DNA from: Sorghum bicolor
Taxonomy: Eukaryota > Streptophyta > Magnoliopsida > Poales > Poaceae
Direction of reading: 5' to 3'
Length of the DNA: 64,000 nt
Assembly (NCBI RefSeq): GCF_000003195.3
Contig: NC_012873.2
Span: 9,323,894 to 9,387,893, forward strand
The notes beneath the pieces were generated by a model. That model did no database searches. It was not told where the DNA came from and worked only from the letters and a program-made list of their open reading frames with translations. Shown here piece by piece: positions 1-11,268 of the stretch. The translations under genes were made by a program, and so were the position numbers. Positions within the stretch are counted from its first letter, which is position 1, and the number at the start of each line of letters is the position of its first letter.

Positions 1-208
1 TGAAAATTACCTGTAAGAGCAGTATTTATCAATGTGCTTACTTTAGCAATGACGAAAATCCCTGGTAGCATTCTAGTAACACTGCTTATTTTCAATTTCA
101 GCCTGATTTTTCTTTTCAAAACTGCACTTGTTCTTTTAACATGCATATTTTGCTTGCAACCCTTCATTTTAAATCCGGTTTCCTTTGTTGCTAGTACTTT
201 TTTAGAAG
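1..208 (+). other. 5' region of the PIF-derived gene
   Basis: AT-rich, pyrimidine-rich sequence directly upstream of the first ATG at 209. It has T-rich stretches and AG dinucleotides near 200 that could be a 3' splice site of an upstream 5'UTR intron. No TATA box can be assigned with confidence, and the true transcription start may lie left of the window. Confidence 0.35.
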
Positions 209-1585
209 ATGGATCCAGAAGACTCTAGTGAGTTTGAGGAGGACAACGACGACGAAGAAGAAGAAGATGATGACTTGATGCTATTAATCTTGCCAGCGGT
301 ATATCTAGCATCTACTGGAATTGGAACTCTGGATCAAACATCAATGGTTACTGATGCTACTGCAATTGAAACTCCAAGTCAAGTATCAAAGTTTAATGAT
401 GCAGAATGGATTTGTAAAGTGCTTGAAGATGACCGAGGCCAAGGCTATGATAAACTTCGTGTGGAGCCTCATATTCTCCTAGAACTTTCGCGCTATCTGA
501 GGTCAAATGATCTTTTGAGAAATACCAGAGGTGTTTCTGTAGAAGAGAAAATTGGCATGTTTATTTACATGCTATCTCGAAATGCTAGTTTTCAGAAACT
601 AAATGACAGATTCAAGTACAGTACAGAAACTATTCACAGACATATCAAAGCATGCTTTGATGCAGTCACACCAATGACTGCTGAATTCGTCAAGCCACCT
701 TTAACTCAAGCGCACCGGAAAATATCATCTGATACACGTTATCAGCCTTACTTTGAGGTCAGTGTAACTTTTGGTCATATACATTAGGATTTTCTTCCCT
801 TTTCTGTTACCTTGAGGGTTTATTTTCCCTTGCAGAACTGTATTGGAGCAATTGATGGAATTCATGTCCCTGTGACAATATCAGACAGTGAAGCAGCTCC
901 ATACCGAAATAGACAAGAATCCCTTTCTCAAAACGTGATGCTTGCTTGTGATTTTGATTTGAATTTCGTTTATGTTTCTTGTAGCCGAGAAGGGTCTGCA
1001 TCTGATGCAGCAGTCTTATACTCTGCTATAGAATCTGGATTTGAAGTCCCAAGAGGAAAGTACTACCTGGTTGATGCAGGTTATGCGAACACACCATCTT
1101 TTCTTGCTCCTTATAATGAAGTCCCTTACCATACTGAAGAGCAAGATGAGAGCAATTTCCAACCAATGGACTACAGAGAGCTTTTCAATGTTCGTCATGC
1201 ACAGCTGCACAGACATATTAAGCGTACTGTAGGCCTACTGAAGATGCGATTTCCAATTCTAAATGTCGCAACATCATACCGAAAAGACACTCAACTGAAA
1301 ATTCCTTCAGCAGCAGTTGTTCTACATAACATAATTCAGAGACAAGGAGGTAATGAAGAGTTGTTATGTGAGCAAACAATCCCATTTGCTTCCCATAAAA
1401 CAGTGGATGTTCCTAGTGGTGATGATACATATGGTTACGATGTTTCAGCTTTCAACAGTGAATGTGACATGGGCAATGCTTTGAGAGATGGTATTGCACT
1501 GAGGATGTGGGCAGATTATCAAAGTAGCATATCTGCATGTATGTCTGATTTCAGAATAGAAAAGGCTGGCCTAAAAGAATATTGA
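209..1585 (+). CDS. PIF/Harbinger transposase-derived nuclease-like protein (ALP1/HARBI1-like)
   Basis: The model has two exons, 209-757 and 836-1585, joined across a 78-bp GT-AG intron (donor GTCAGT, acceptor TTGCAG), giving 432 residues. The N-terminus is very acidic (runs of D/E at about residues 5-25). A helix-turn-helix-like region follows at about residues 110-150 (KIGMFIYMLSRNASFQKLND). The DDE_4-type nuclease fold starts at the exon junction: AIDG (Asp190), GSASDAAV (Asp240), LVDAGY (Asp263) and FNVRHAQLHRHIKRTVG. In active family members the last motif carries Glu; here Lys312 occupies that place (HIKR). The frame is otherwise intact, no terminal inverted repeats flank it, and the intron is clean. 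That pattern resembles domesticated family members such as Arabidopsis ALP1, known to have lost catalytic residues and to act with chromatin proteins. A decayed transposon copy is the alternative. The start at 209 is the first ATG of the frame; an upstream exon is possible. Confidence 0.8.
758..835 (+). other. intron of the PIF-derived gene
   Basis: 78 bp with donor GTCAGT and a pyrimidine-rich tract before acceptor TTGCAG. Removing it joins residue 183 (E) to NCIGAIDG in frame. Reading through instead hits a stop at 785-787. Confidence 0.8.
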
Positions 1586-2669
1586 GGCAAGTAGAAGACA
1601 GGTTACTTTCAAGCTGCACTTCGGTGTTAGTAGTTACATGCTGCATATGTTTGTTTTTTTTAAAGGCATCCAGATCCTTGCTCTTGATGCATTTGCAGAT
1701 GTGATTATTCAAGTTTTGAACTGTGAATTAAGACTTGTATGGCTTCTGGATGAAAATGAAAGTAGTTATGCTTTGTAGCTTGTACGGAGTTGATCCGCAC
1801 CTGTAAGTTGGCTGCTGCATATCCTGCATCTGTTAACTTTTTTTTTCAAACCGGAGGTAACCTCCATTTCAAAACTTGACGTCAAAAATATATGTAAATG
1901 GGAGAGCTTGATTAGTTGCTGTCGTACCTATAATCCATAATCAGGTGCTTGTATTAGGATTCTATGCTGGTACAGAAATCTAGTTTTCTTGTGCCATACA
2001 AAGCAACGATTTTCTCCATTTTGTGAATTACTATTTTGTTTGAACAACGCCATTGACTGTGTGATGCACTTCACAAGGAGCAAATGTTATCAAGCGAAGA
2101 GTTCAGGTATCACTTTCAAAAAAAAGTTCAGGTATCCTGCTGTTTTTCTTTCTTTGGTCAAGTCAGATGATGTTATGCTCAGTTCAGGTAACATGTTCCC
2201 TAGGAGATTCAATTCTTTGGGATGTTTGCTCGTGGTATTTAAAGAAAATATTTCAAGTTGACCTTTAAAGAATAGCCCTTTTTAATTTAGTCAGCCGGAG
2301 CACGGGGGATTGGATGAAATGAAATAATCGAAGGTCCACACCATCTTTGCACTCGCGAAAATCGAGCTCTGCCTATGGCTGTGGTCATGCGATGGGTGCA
2401 AAAAAAAAATCGCAATCTTTTCATCTTTCTGCCACACACGCATCCGATGCAGCTTTTTTTTTTTTGAGTGGACGCATCCGATGCAGCTGGACAAGATTCA
2501 TTTCTCATAGGGAACAAATGCATGCTCGGTCCAGGCCCATGTTCGATTGGGCCGAAAGTGTAGTGGGCCGGTTTTCGGTATGAGAAATGTGGTAGGCGGT
2601 GTACGTATTCGCCGCGCGCGTGGGTGCGTGTGTGAGTGTGACTGAAATGTGTCGAACTCAGTTTCAAAA
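1586..2669. other. 3'UTR and intergenic DNA
   Basis: No gene recognised. It contains a short palindrome GGAGGTAACCTCC near 1853-1866 next to a T-run. A 17-bp direct repeat (ACGCATCCGATGCAGCT, about 2438 and 2471) is separated by a T-run and a few bases. Open frames here are short, GC-driven and without recognisable domains. Confidence 0.5.
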
Positions 2670-2885
2670 TTCGGCTCACCTCAAAATCTAAAAACTTTTT
2701 TAAAATTCCTCATCATATTAAATCTTGCGGCACATGCATAGAATATTAAATGTAGAAAAAAAATATAACTAATTACACAGTTTTTCTATAATTTACGAGA
2801 TGAATCTTTTGAGCCTAGTTATTTCAAAATTGAACAATAATTGTTAAATAAAAATAATAATTCTATATTATCAAAATCTAAAAAA
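2670..2885. mobile_element. Tourist-like MITE fragment
   Basis: Internal sequence matches the abundant family seen elsewhere in the window: AATCTTGCGGCACATGCATAG, then ACTAATTACACAG, then GAATCTTTTGAGCCTAGTTA. The GGCCTTGTTTAG-type termini are degraded at both ends, so the limits are approximate. Confidence 0.6.
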
Positions 2886-3844
2886 AATGGATCTACACAA
2901 GGCCTTCATAGAGTGACAGTGGTACACGCACGCACGCACAGCATAGCAGAGTGATGACAAGCCCTCGCGTTGAGTCCTTTTTTTTTCTACTTTTGGCCAG
3001 GAGGCTCCCTCTCCCAAAGTTGACGACACGAGATCCTGAAAAGAGAAGGTAACGGTGACAAATGCTGATGCTACGGTTTGACAACTACATAGAGGGGCCC
3101 AAATTAAGTCCGGCCCTTGGCCGCCACGTACCCACGTCGTTTTCTTCAACCAACGGGCGGCCGCACGCGCACGCCGGCGCCGGAGCCGGAGCTACCCCAT
3201 CCCCACCCGGCCGGCGCCTGCTCGATCGCTTTTGTCCCCTCGATCTGCCCGGCAGCCAAGAGCACAGATGGGATTCTCTCCGCTTTTTTTCTCCTGGCCA
3301 CGGGAGAACCCCAGGCTACCTGGTCGTCCCTGCAGCCGCAAATTTAATCCTTGTTTTATTACTTGCTAAAAGTGGTTAATATAATTACAGTGGTGGTATC
3401 TCGATCGAGATGACGCTAAATGACACCACCGAATTTGGAAAAAGCTCAACAAAGTGCAGTGCAGTTGATGATGATGCCCCTCGAGTAGCTACTTTTTTTT
3501 TTTTTTTTTTGTGGCTAATAGATATGCTGATGTCGTGCAAAAACGTGGACACTACACGTAGTACGCTCTAGTCCCTTTCATGCAAAATACTAAAGGCAGC
3601 AGAAGCAGAAATGCGTGGTCTGTAAGATAGAACTTTATTTACTCCACGATCTCTGTAAATTTTTGTATTAATTACGTTAAACATATATATTCATGAATCA
3701 TGAAGATAGTTTGAAAAACATATACTTACAGCATAACGTATCCTTTCAATTAGGAGTTGTGCTCGTTTTTGTTTTTGAGAAATTAAACAAGATACTCTGC
3801 TGTTGGCGACCGGGCAGCAAGCTCTCTAGGCCAGGAGGGATGGT
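2886..3844. other. intergenic DNA with a GC-rich block and a T-run
   Basis: A GC-rich block at about 3100-3330 could be a relic exon or promoter, but its reading frames show no known domain. A long uninterrupted T homopolymer sits at about 3492-3510. Nothing else is recognised. Confidence 0.45.
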
Positions 3845-4480
3845 TTTTTTTTACAACAAACACATATATTATATTATCACAACAACCGTTTTACATAAAG
3901 GCCCTCGAAAGAAGACCAAATTACAACTAAGTCTGCTTGAGGACAGCAACAGCTCCGATGGCGATGGTGAAGGCGGAACCGTCAGCGAGGGGTCATAGAG
4001 GCATCAAAGACACATGTACCCGGGTGGATGACCTTGCAAAGCGCAGGTTGAAGATGAGACGGAAGAGCTTGCATTGAATAAGCACGCCGACAACCGAAAG
4101 ATTCGGTTAAAGACTTCGCCGGTGATTGAAGAAGCTCAGGCCCGGATCCCAGGTGAAGATGGAGTAGTCGTACCACCACCACCAGAGGAGCAGCCATGCA
4201 TAAGCAGGGAGCATCAGATCCAGCGGCTGTTGTGGAGAGACGGATGTGGGCGACGGAGGTAGTGGAGTGAAGGGCTGCAGAACTCGTCGGTGGAGGTAGA
4301 ATCGAGGGAGATGGTGGGGAGATCTGCAGAGAGGAAAGGGGAGAATCGATTTTATTCTATTACCACTAACCTTGGTTGCGCCGGTGACAGATACGACCAT
4401 GGTGTCCATGGCAGCCATAGTGACAACGACGAATCCAAAACGAGAAAAAACACAACGGGAAGACTCTCAAACAATGTGTA
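3845..4480 (-). other. possible retroposon or gene-fragment block
   Basis: The left end is a T-run followed by TACAACAAACACATA, which on the minus strand reads as the poly(A)-like tail of a retroposed sequence. The body has simple GGTGGTGG/CCACCACC content and no intact domain. This could be the 3' part of a non-LTR element or a captured gene fragment; I cannot name the family. Confidence 0.25.
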
Positions 4481-5371
4481 GGTACTAAATACAAACTACT
4501 GGACCTGGGCCCCTCACTAGCCCTCTCCGACGAGCTCGCCGGAGACAGGAGGGAGGGCGCCGATGGGGCTCCGCTCGGTGTGCTCGCTCTGGGAAGAGGA
4601 AGTCAAGTTGAGGGATGGCTCATGGATCCGGGATCCCAAGGCGGCTACGAGCGCGGAAGGATGAGCGGGCGATAGGTAAGCGACGTACGGTAGTTGGCAG
4701 CCGCAGGGTGTCCACGGGACTGCTCCACCCGACCCCATACCACGAAAACGGCGACCTGCGTGCGTGTTCTCAAGGACTCCCCGATCACAACTCCACCCAA
4801 ATAGAATCTCTACTTTAGTTTTAGGCACTAGATCCTACTTTTATTGACTTAAAAAAATTTATTTTACTCCAATAACAACATTCAAACTAAGGCCCCTAAT
4901 TGTGTATTAACACACAATGACACAATGGACCCACACGTTATTGAGTCACACCTTACTTCCCCATCCTATGCATGCAGTTTTTGTCTGCGTGGCGGAGGAA
5001 GGCAATCACCCGAGCGGCTGAGGCTTGCCTACATGACGGAGGGAGGCGCTGCCATGCTACTCCGAGGTGGCAGAGGGGCGGAGGGAGGCATGGCTAACAG
5101 GGGCAGCGACAGGACACGGCAGGGAAGGTGGATGTCTATGGTCGCGCTCGCCATGGTAGTGGAGGCAGATGTACATGGCAAGGGAGGCAAACAAACATGA
5201 TAATGTCTAGGGAAGCGCACCACATGGTGGAGGGACGTGCGATCGTGCTGCTACGCCGCGGTGGAGGAAGCCATGATCGTGCTACTACGATGCGATGGAG
5301 GGAGGCATGGCCAGCAGGGGACACTCCGAAGACGACCATGGTACAGGACCACTCTCGAGCTCACAGGAGGG
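4481..5371. other. intergenic target DNA of the solo LTR
   Basis: GC-rich, degenerate sequence with repeated GGAGGGAGGC-like words from about 4990 to 5345. It carries no supportable gene. The last five bases (GAGGG, 5367-5371) are the left copy of the target-site duplication of the solo LTR that follows. Confidence 0.5.
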
Positions 5372-5993
5372 TGAAAGCCCAAGTGTGGTTTTGGTAATTA
5401 ATGACACTAAGTTGCTAATGCCTTGTGTTTAAGTGATTTGAGTTAGGCATAGCAACACATGTGATGAAGGTGCATTGTGGCATGAAAAGATGGCCACATG
5501 ATCACAAAGGGATGAAGCATGAAGTGGAGATCATGGTGATAGACAAGGAGCAAAGTTATCAAGGCAAAGGTATAAACATAAGGTTTTACTTTTACCGGTC
5601 TAAGATGAGTAGAGAAGTGATTGACCGGGTTTAGGATAGATAGCCGACTATCAAGAGGGGAAATCACGGTCATCTCTCGAATCAAGTGCTACTAGGTCCA
5701 TATCTTGAGCATATGCATTAGGATCTAGTAAAGTGCTAACTTAACTCCTTTGGAGAAAATGTTTGTGAAAAGCTAACACACATGCACCTTGGTGGTGGAC
5801 TCTTGTTGGTGTTAGCACATTTGCAAAGGAGGTGGAGTTCCTAGGGTTGAGAGGGGTTTGGGTTCCTCTCTCCCTCCCGCCGAGCTTGCGAGGCGGGATT
5901 CGGCGCTTTTGAGAAAAATAAGTGTATATTTTTCTATTGCGCCGGTGGGAAATTTGGAGAAGTCGCGGGAGTGTTTTCTCTCTGAGAAACACT

Positions 5994-6475
5994 CACCGGA
6001 CGCTGAGTGCGGAGGCACCGGACGCTGGCCTCAGTGTCCGGTGTGCTTGACCCTGCTAGGGTTAAGCACCGGACGCACTCTGAGAGCGTCCGGTGTGAGG
6101 GCGTTTTGCGACCCTCTCTGCGCATGGGTCCGGTGTGCTTGACCCTGCTAGGGTTAAGCACCGGACCCACTCTGAGAGCGTCCGGTGGTTAGCGTCCGGT
6201 GTGAGGGCGTTTTGCGACCCTCTCTGCGCATGGGTCCGGTGAGCACCGGACGCTACCGGTGCTTAGCGTCCGGTGACCCTGCAAGTTTGCAACCCTCTCT
6301 GCGCATGGGTCCGGTGTGCACCGAACGCGTCCGGTGTGAACCTACAGAGCGTCCGGTGGTGCGCAGGTGACCGTTAGAATCTGACACGCGGGATTCAAGT
6401 AGGACACGTGGCCTACCCCTGAGCACCGGACGCTGAGGGTCGAGCGTCCGGTGACCACTTAGTAGCGTCCGGTGC
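5994..6475. repeat. CACCGGACGC motif cluster inside LTR X
   Basis: The decamer CACCGGACGC and its complement GCGTCCGGTG recur in both orientations roughly twenty times. One pair forms a 12-bp stem with an 8-nt loop (6244-6275). Two adjacent modules starting near 6041 and 6133 form an imperfect tandem repeat. The cluster recurs in all X and X' copies, with substitutions in X' that often fall in CG or CNG context. Confidence 0.75.
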
Positions 6476-6527
6476 CCCCGATTTCAGCCCAGTGAAAACA
6501 ACCAACGGCTAGTTTCTTTGAGGGGCT

Positions 6528-6535
6528 TATAAATA
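6528..6535 (+). promoter_or_regulatory. TATA box of LTR X
   Basis: TATAAATA after a GC-rich U3-like region and about 870 bp before the LTR end. The same box occurs in every X and X' copy. Confidence 0.6.
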
Positions 6536-7693
6536 GAAGGTGGCCGGCTTTGGGAGGCTCTCTCTTGCACTTTTGAATACTTGAGGCATACTTTGAGCTA
6601 AAGAACACTCCCTCCACTCATCTCCTTGCTTGATTGCTCATCCTAATGAGATTGAGTGAGATTCAAGTGCATTGCTTTGAGAGTTGCATTTAGTGGCACT
6701 TGATTCTTGAGTTTGCTGCGGATTTCTTGTTACTCTTGGGTGTTTCCCGACGCCCTAGACGGCTTGGATCAGCGGTGGTGTCGAGCTCGTGATTAGAGAT
6801 TGTTTCGAGCCTCACCAAGTGACTTGTGAGGGGTACTTGAGCCTTCCCCGCGGAAGATCGCAATTGGCTACTCTAGTGGATTGTTCGTGGCTTGGAGGAT
6901 CCCCATCTTGTGAGTGGATGTGCGGCACCCGCTGAGGGTTTGGCTTTGGATTGCCAATTAGCTCGTGATCCATCAAGTGGGTGTATCGCCACAACGAGGA
7001 CTAGCTTGCCGGGAAGCAAGTGAACCTCGGTAAAAAATCTTGTGTCATCTCTTGCCGAAGATTCTCTTGTGATTGTGAGTGATTGGTTGGATATATCTCT
7101 ACTCTACAACGTTGGTATAACAATCACTCTTCACTCATTTACTTACTTGTTTACCTTGCTAGTTGTTTAGCTTGTTTAGTTTAGTCTTCTTGTTTAGGAG
7201 TGTAGTAAGCTTCTAGTTGTGCTTTCTTGTTGTAACTAGTGTTTAGCTTTCTTGCTAGACTTGTGTAGGTGGCTTGCATAGCTTAGTTGTGCTAGTGCTA
7301 GAATAGCTTCGCCTTTTGTTTTACTAATCAACTTGTCTAGTTGAAGTTTGTAGAAAATTTAAATAGGCTATTCACCCCCCTGTAGCCATTTGGACCTTTC
7401 AGAGGGGCCGCTCGTGGTGGAGGAGAGGAGGGTGCTCGTCGGAGGGGAGGGGGTGCGACGCGAAGCGGAGGAGCTATGGTTCGTACACGGCGCTAGGAGA
7501 AAACGATCAGATGGGGGCCATAGGATGAGCCCCCATTCTCCTACGAGAATGGGGTCTAGAAGGTGAATTTAGGTGCCCACCCTAAATTGGGGGTTCTTGA
7601 TTTGGGGCCTGATGGAGTGCGTTTTTTTACCATAGCTCCATATTTAGCTTTGAGAGGCTTAAATAGAGGCTCTGCTGGAGTTACTCGCACACT

Positions 7694-7793
7694 ATATGGG
7701 AAGCATATGATTACTCTCTCCATCTATGAATAAATATATATCTATATGGGAAGCATATGATTACTCTCTCCATCTATGAATAAATATATATCT
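7694..7793. repeat. 50-bp tandem duplication
   Basis: Two perfect head-to-tail copies of a 50-bp unit beginning ATATGGGAAGCATATG (7694-7743 and 7744-7793). The same pair occurs at 23478-23577 and 39259-39358 in the other units, so it predates the array. Confidence 0.9.
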
Positions 7794-8059
7794 TTTTTTT
7801 TGAGAAGTTAAACTTTTTAAAATTTAACTAAAAATATATTAAATAATATTAATATATGAAAGTATATTTAATGCTCCATCTAATAATACATATTACATAT
7901 GATAAATATTGTAAATATATATATATATAATTAAACTTTAAAAAATTTGAGTCATAAAAAAAACGAGACATGTATTTATGTGTGAACGACACGAGCAGGC
8001 ACTTAGAATACAATACTACACTAGTAGGAGGAGCACAAGCACGGCAGCTGAGATAGCAA

Positions 8060-8800
8060 TTAGGGGATGTTTGGTTTGAGATGTTAAAATTTAACATATA
8101 CTATAACAGTTTCGTCTTATTTGAAAATTAGTATTTAATTATGAACTAACTAGATTTAAAAGATTCATCTCTTAAATTACTCTCTATCTATACTTTTAGT
8201 TTTATAAATAATCTATATATAATACTCTATACATATGTTCAAACATTTAATACGGCGGACATTGAACTTCGGATCGAGTCGGCACTCTGTCATCGTCCCA
8301 TCAAACATGATACCTGCTCCGTCGCTGCGAGTCTTGTTTCCATCCAAAAATCCTTTTAAATTTAAATATTATCGTATTTTTATTTATATTTAATAATTAT
8401 TATTTAATTATAAATTAATCCGACGTAAAAGAATTATCTCGATTGTGATAAGGATGATAATCAGATGGTTTAGGAGGGCCTGCAGCGATTGCGGCGGCTA
8501 CACCAGGTCTAAGACGGGGGGCGTCAACATTGGCAGCGACGGTAATAGTGGGGGCAGATTGGAAAAAAGGGCAGCCACAGTAGACACGGTGGCCGGAAAA
8601 AAATTCCATAACACTGTAGTTCTTTCATTTATTTATGGTAATTATTATCTAATCATAGACTAATTAGTTTTTGTTTTTATTTATATTTAATACTTCATGC
8701 ATGTGTCGTAAGATTCGATGTGACCGAAAATTTAAAATTTTTAGCAAATTTTTTTAGAACTAAACAGGGCCTAACTAGGCTCAAAAGACTCATCTCGTAA
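8060..8800. mobile_element. degraded Tourist-like MITE remnants
   Basis: Pieces of the family interior (ATTAACTAGATTTAAAAGATTCATCTC-like text near 8145; a TTTATATTTAATACTTCATGC-like piece followed by AAGATTCGATGTGACC near 8680-8720; AACTAAACAGGGCC at about 8759) are interspersed with GC-rich filler. Ends are unclear, so this is a cluster rather than one element. Confidence 0.5.
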
Positions 8801-8843
8801 ATTACAGATAAACTTTATAATTAGTTATTTTTTTATCTATGAT

Positions 8844-9082
8844 CTTGTTTAGTTCCAGAAAAGTATCTAAAAAATTTCAAGATTTTTTGTCACATCGAAT
8901 CTTATGGCGCATGCATAAACTATTAACTATACATAAAAAATAACTAATTATACAGTTTATCTGTAATTTATGAGACGAAATCTTTTGAACTTAGTTAGTC
9001 CATAATTGAACAGTATTTGTCAAATAAAAATGAAAGTGCTATAGTAGTCAAAGCCAAAAAATTTTCTCAACTAAATAAGGCC
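8844..9082. mobile_element. Tourist-like MITE
   Basis: Starts CTTGTTTAGTTCC and ends AACTAAATAAGGCC, with the usual interior (CACATCGAATCTTATGGCGC, GTTAGTCCATAATTGAACAG). The family belongs to the PIF/Harbinger-type MITEs by its 3-bp target duplications elsewhere in the window. Confidence 0.7.
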
Positions 9083-9336
9083 TATATTTAATATTCTATG
9101 TATGTGCTGTAAAATTCGATGTGACGGAGAATCTGAGAAATTTTGTAAAATTTTTTAAATCTAAACAAGGCTGATTTGTGAATGTCGGTTCTTAATCGAT
9201 CGTCCGTGCCGTTCCTTGTTGTGCCACGCTTTTCGTAGCAAAAACAACGGGTCACTTGCAGCAACATGATTGGCCGGTGCTCCTAATGTTGCTAATCCAA
9301 ACCAACCACAGTCCAGATGCAGATTACTTTGGTTAA

Positions 9337-9578
9337 GGCCTTGTTTAGATACACCCAAAAATTCAAAACTTTACAAGATTCTCCATCACATCGAATCTTG
9401 CGGCACTTACATAGAACATTAAATATAGATAAAAAGATAACTAATTGCACAGTTTACCTGTAAATCACGATATGAATCTCTTAAGCCTAGTTACTCTATA
9501 ATTGGACAATGTTTGTTAAATAAAAACGAAAATAATACAGTGTTAAAATCCAAAAAGTTTTTGGATCTAAACAAAGCC
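9337..9578. mobile_element. Tourist-like MITE with TAA target duplication
   Basis: The 242-bp element starts GGCCTTGTTTAGAT and ends ATCTAAACAAAGCC, flanked by TAA (9334-9336 and 9579-9581). It is the cleanest copy in the flank and recurs at 25121-25362 and 40903-41144. Confidence 0.85.
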
Positions 9579-10568
9579 TAAGAAAACACAACCACAAACT
9601 GTAGTAGATAGAAGTGTGTGCTCCATAAACCTTGCATATCGTTTTCTTAAAGAAAAAATATTATCGTTTCGTGACTACTAGTACGGCTAACAATAGTAGC
9701 CCCAACGTATTAGGTCTGTCGGAAGTCGAGTCGGAAGTCGGGTCGAAACTTCCGACAAACGTCGGAACTTCCGATGTTTGTCAGAATTCCCGACGTGTAT
9801 CGGAACTTCCAACTCGGGTCGAAGCTTTCAACAGCAAAGCATCTTCTCGAGGCATAACTTCTTTATCTGGACCCCGAATTAGACGTTTCATATATGTTTT
9901 TTGATCGTCTCGATGAGAGGAACGCAATGGTGAAGTCCGTTTCACATTTTGACAACTTCACAAAAATGGATAATTTTGGTTGTCAACACATAGTATACTC
10001 ATTATAAATTTTAGTATTTTTCTCTATAATTTTAGTCAAACTTGAAAATATTTTAACTCTCCAAAATTTTTAAAATGAATTACAATTTGGAATGGAGAAA
10101 GTGGCACCTGCTGTGAGCTGCGCAACATGTCACGGTCAAATGACGTTACTACATAACAGGTAGAGTAATTGAAAGGGAAAGGCCGGTGACGCTACGGTCT
10201 TGAAATAGTAGGCCGCCGCACCTGCCGCCACGCGTGCCCGCTGTTGATGCAGACATGCATGCGCAAGGCACTAGCCCGTCGTTCTCACATCTCAGCGCGA
10301 TCATATAGCGATTTGCCACATTTGCAGAACTAGTAGTAGATTAGCTATATTTAAGAGATTGCATGGTCCTCATCAGCGCCGGCAGCACATGAAACGTGTA
10401 TCTTCCTTCATCAGTTGCTCGAAATGGTTTTGCTTAATTATTAATTAAGTCGTGCTGACGTGATATGGTTCCATGAAACTACAGATTAGAGGATACGGTT
10501 TGCTCGACAAAAGAGGTTAAAAAGAATGGTCGTGACACTGACCGCTGTAATAAAACCTGGATTCGCGT

Positions 10569-11042
10569 GGCCTTGTTTATTTCACTCAAAAACTAACAAA
10601 ATTTCAAGATTCCCGGTCACATCAAATCTTACGGTATTTATATGGAACATTAAATATAGTCGAAAACAAAAACTAATTACACAATTTGTCTATAAATCGT
10701 GAGATGAATCTTTTGAGCCTAGTTAGTCCATAATTAGACAATAGTTACCAAATAAAAACGAAATACTACAGTACCTAAAACTAAAAAATTTTTGGAACTA
10801 ATACCTTGTTTAGTTCAGAAATTTTTTTGTTTTGGCTACCGTAGCATTTTCATTTGTATTTGATAAATTTTATCTAATCATAAACTAGTTAGGCTCAAAA
10901 GATTTGTTTCGTAATTACAGGCAAACTATGCAATTAAATTTTGTTTTTATTTATATCTAATGCTTTATATATGTGTTTAAAGATTCGATGTGATGGAAAA
11001 TCTTAAAAAAATTCGAAAATTTTGAGAACTCAACAAGGCCTT
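10569..11042. mobile_element. two adjacent Tourist-like MITEs
   Basis: The first runs from GGCCTTGTTTATTTC at 10569 to about 10802, where it abuts a second that starts CCTTGTTTAGTTC and ends CTCAACAAGGCC near 11041. The two are in opposite orientation by their interior motifs. Confidence 0.7.
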
Positions 11043-11053
11043 TAGATGTAGTA

Positions 11054-11268
11054 CTCCTGTCCTGCAAATAAATGCATTCTTTGACTGTTATGATTCATGT
11101 TTGATCATTTGTCTTATTTAAAATTTTATACAAATAATAAAATAAATAAATCTTTATAAAAATAAGTCATGAAAAGTAAATAATATTTATTATTTTTTTA
11201 ATAAAACAAACTGTCAAACATAAATTATAAATGTTAAAGAAATACGATTATTTGTGAGACGGAGGGAT
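11054..11268. mobile_element. Stowaway-like MITE
   Basis: AT-rich element of about 215 bp with a CTCCTGTCC start and a GACGGAGGGAT end between TA dinucleotides. Its interior shares TATGATTCATGTTTGATCAT with the element at 48421-48626. The ends fit the CTCCCTCCGTCC-type termini of Tc1/mariner-derived MITEs in grasses. Confidence 0.65.

Larger units (their letters stand above)
5372..7401 (+). mobile_element. solo LTR X (2030 bp) with GAGGG target duplication
   Basis: The element begins TGAAAGCCCA and ends GGACCTTTCA, giving TG...CA ends and a 6-bp terminal inverted repeat TGAAAG/CTTTCA. Perfect 5-bp duplications GAGGG lie at 5367-5371 and 7402-7406, so this is a complete solo LTR left after LTR-LTR recombination. 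A TATA box (TATAAATA, 6528-6535) marks the LTR promoter and the plus orientation. The middle (5994-6475) carries roughly twenty copies of CACCGGAC or its complement and a tandem module of about 92 bp. No internal domain remains, so the superfamily is not proven; the termini look like grass Copia-type LTRs (inference). Confidence 0.85.

Noticed and set aside
2287..2679. 130-residue minus-strand frame
   Set aside because: Low-complexity His/Thr/Arg text from GTGTGT and T-runs; no domain.
3492..3510. poly(A) tail of a minus-strand retroposon
   Set aside because: The T-run stands alone, with no target duplication or body recognisable on its right side.
5994..6475. CRISPR-like array of CACCGGACGC repeats
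   Set aside because: Repeats occur in both orientations with irregular spacing inside an LTR of a plant genome; there are no unique spacers of constant length and no cas genes.
6812..6994. 60-residue minus-strand frame recurring five times
   Set aside because: Its recurrence only reflects the five copies of LTR X/X'; composition is that of an LTR and no start or splice context supports it.
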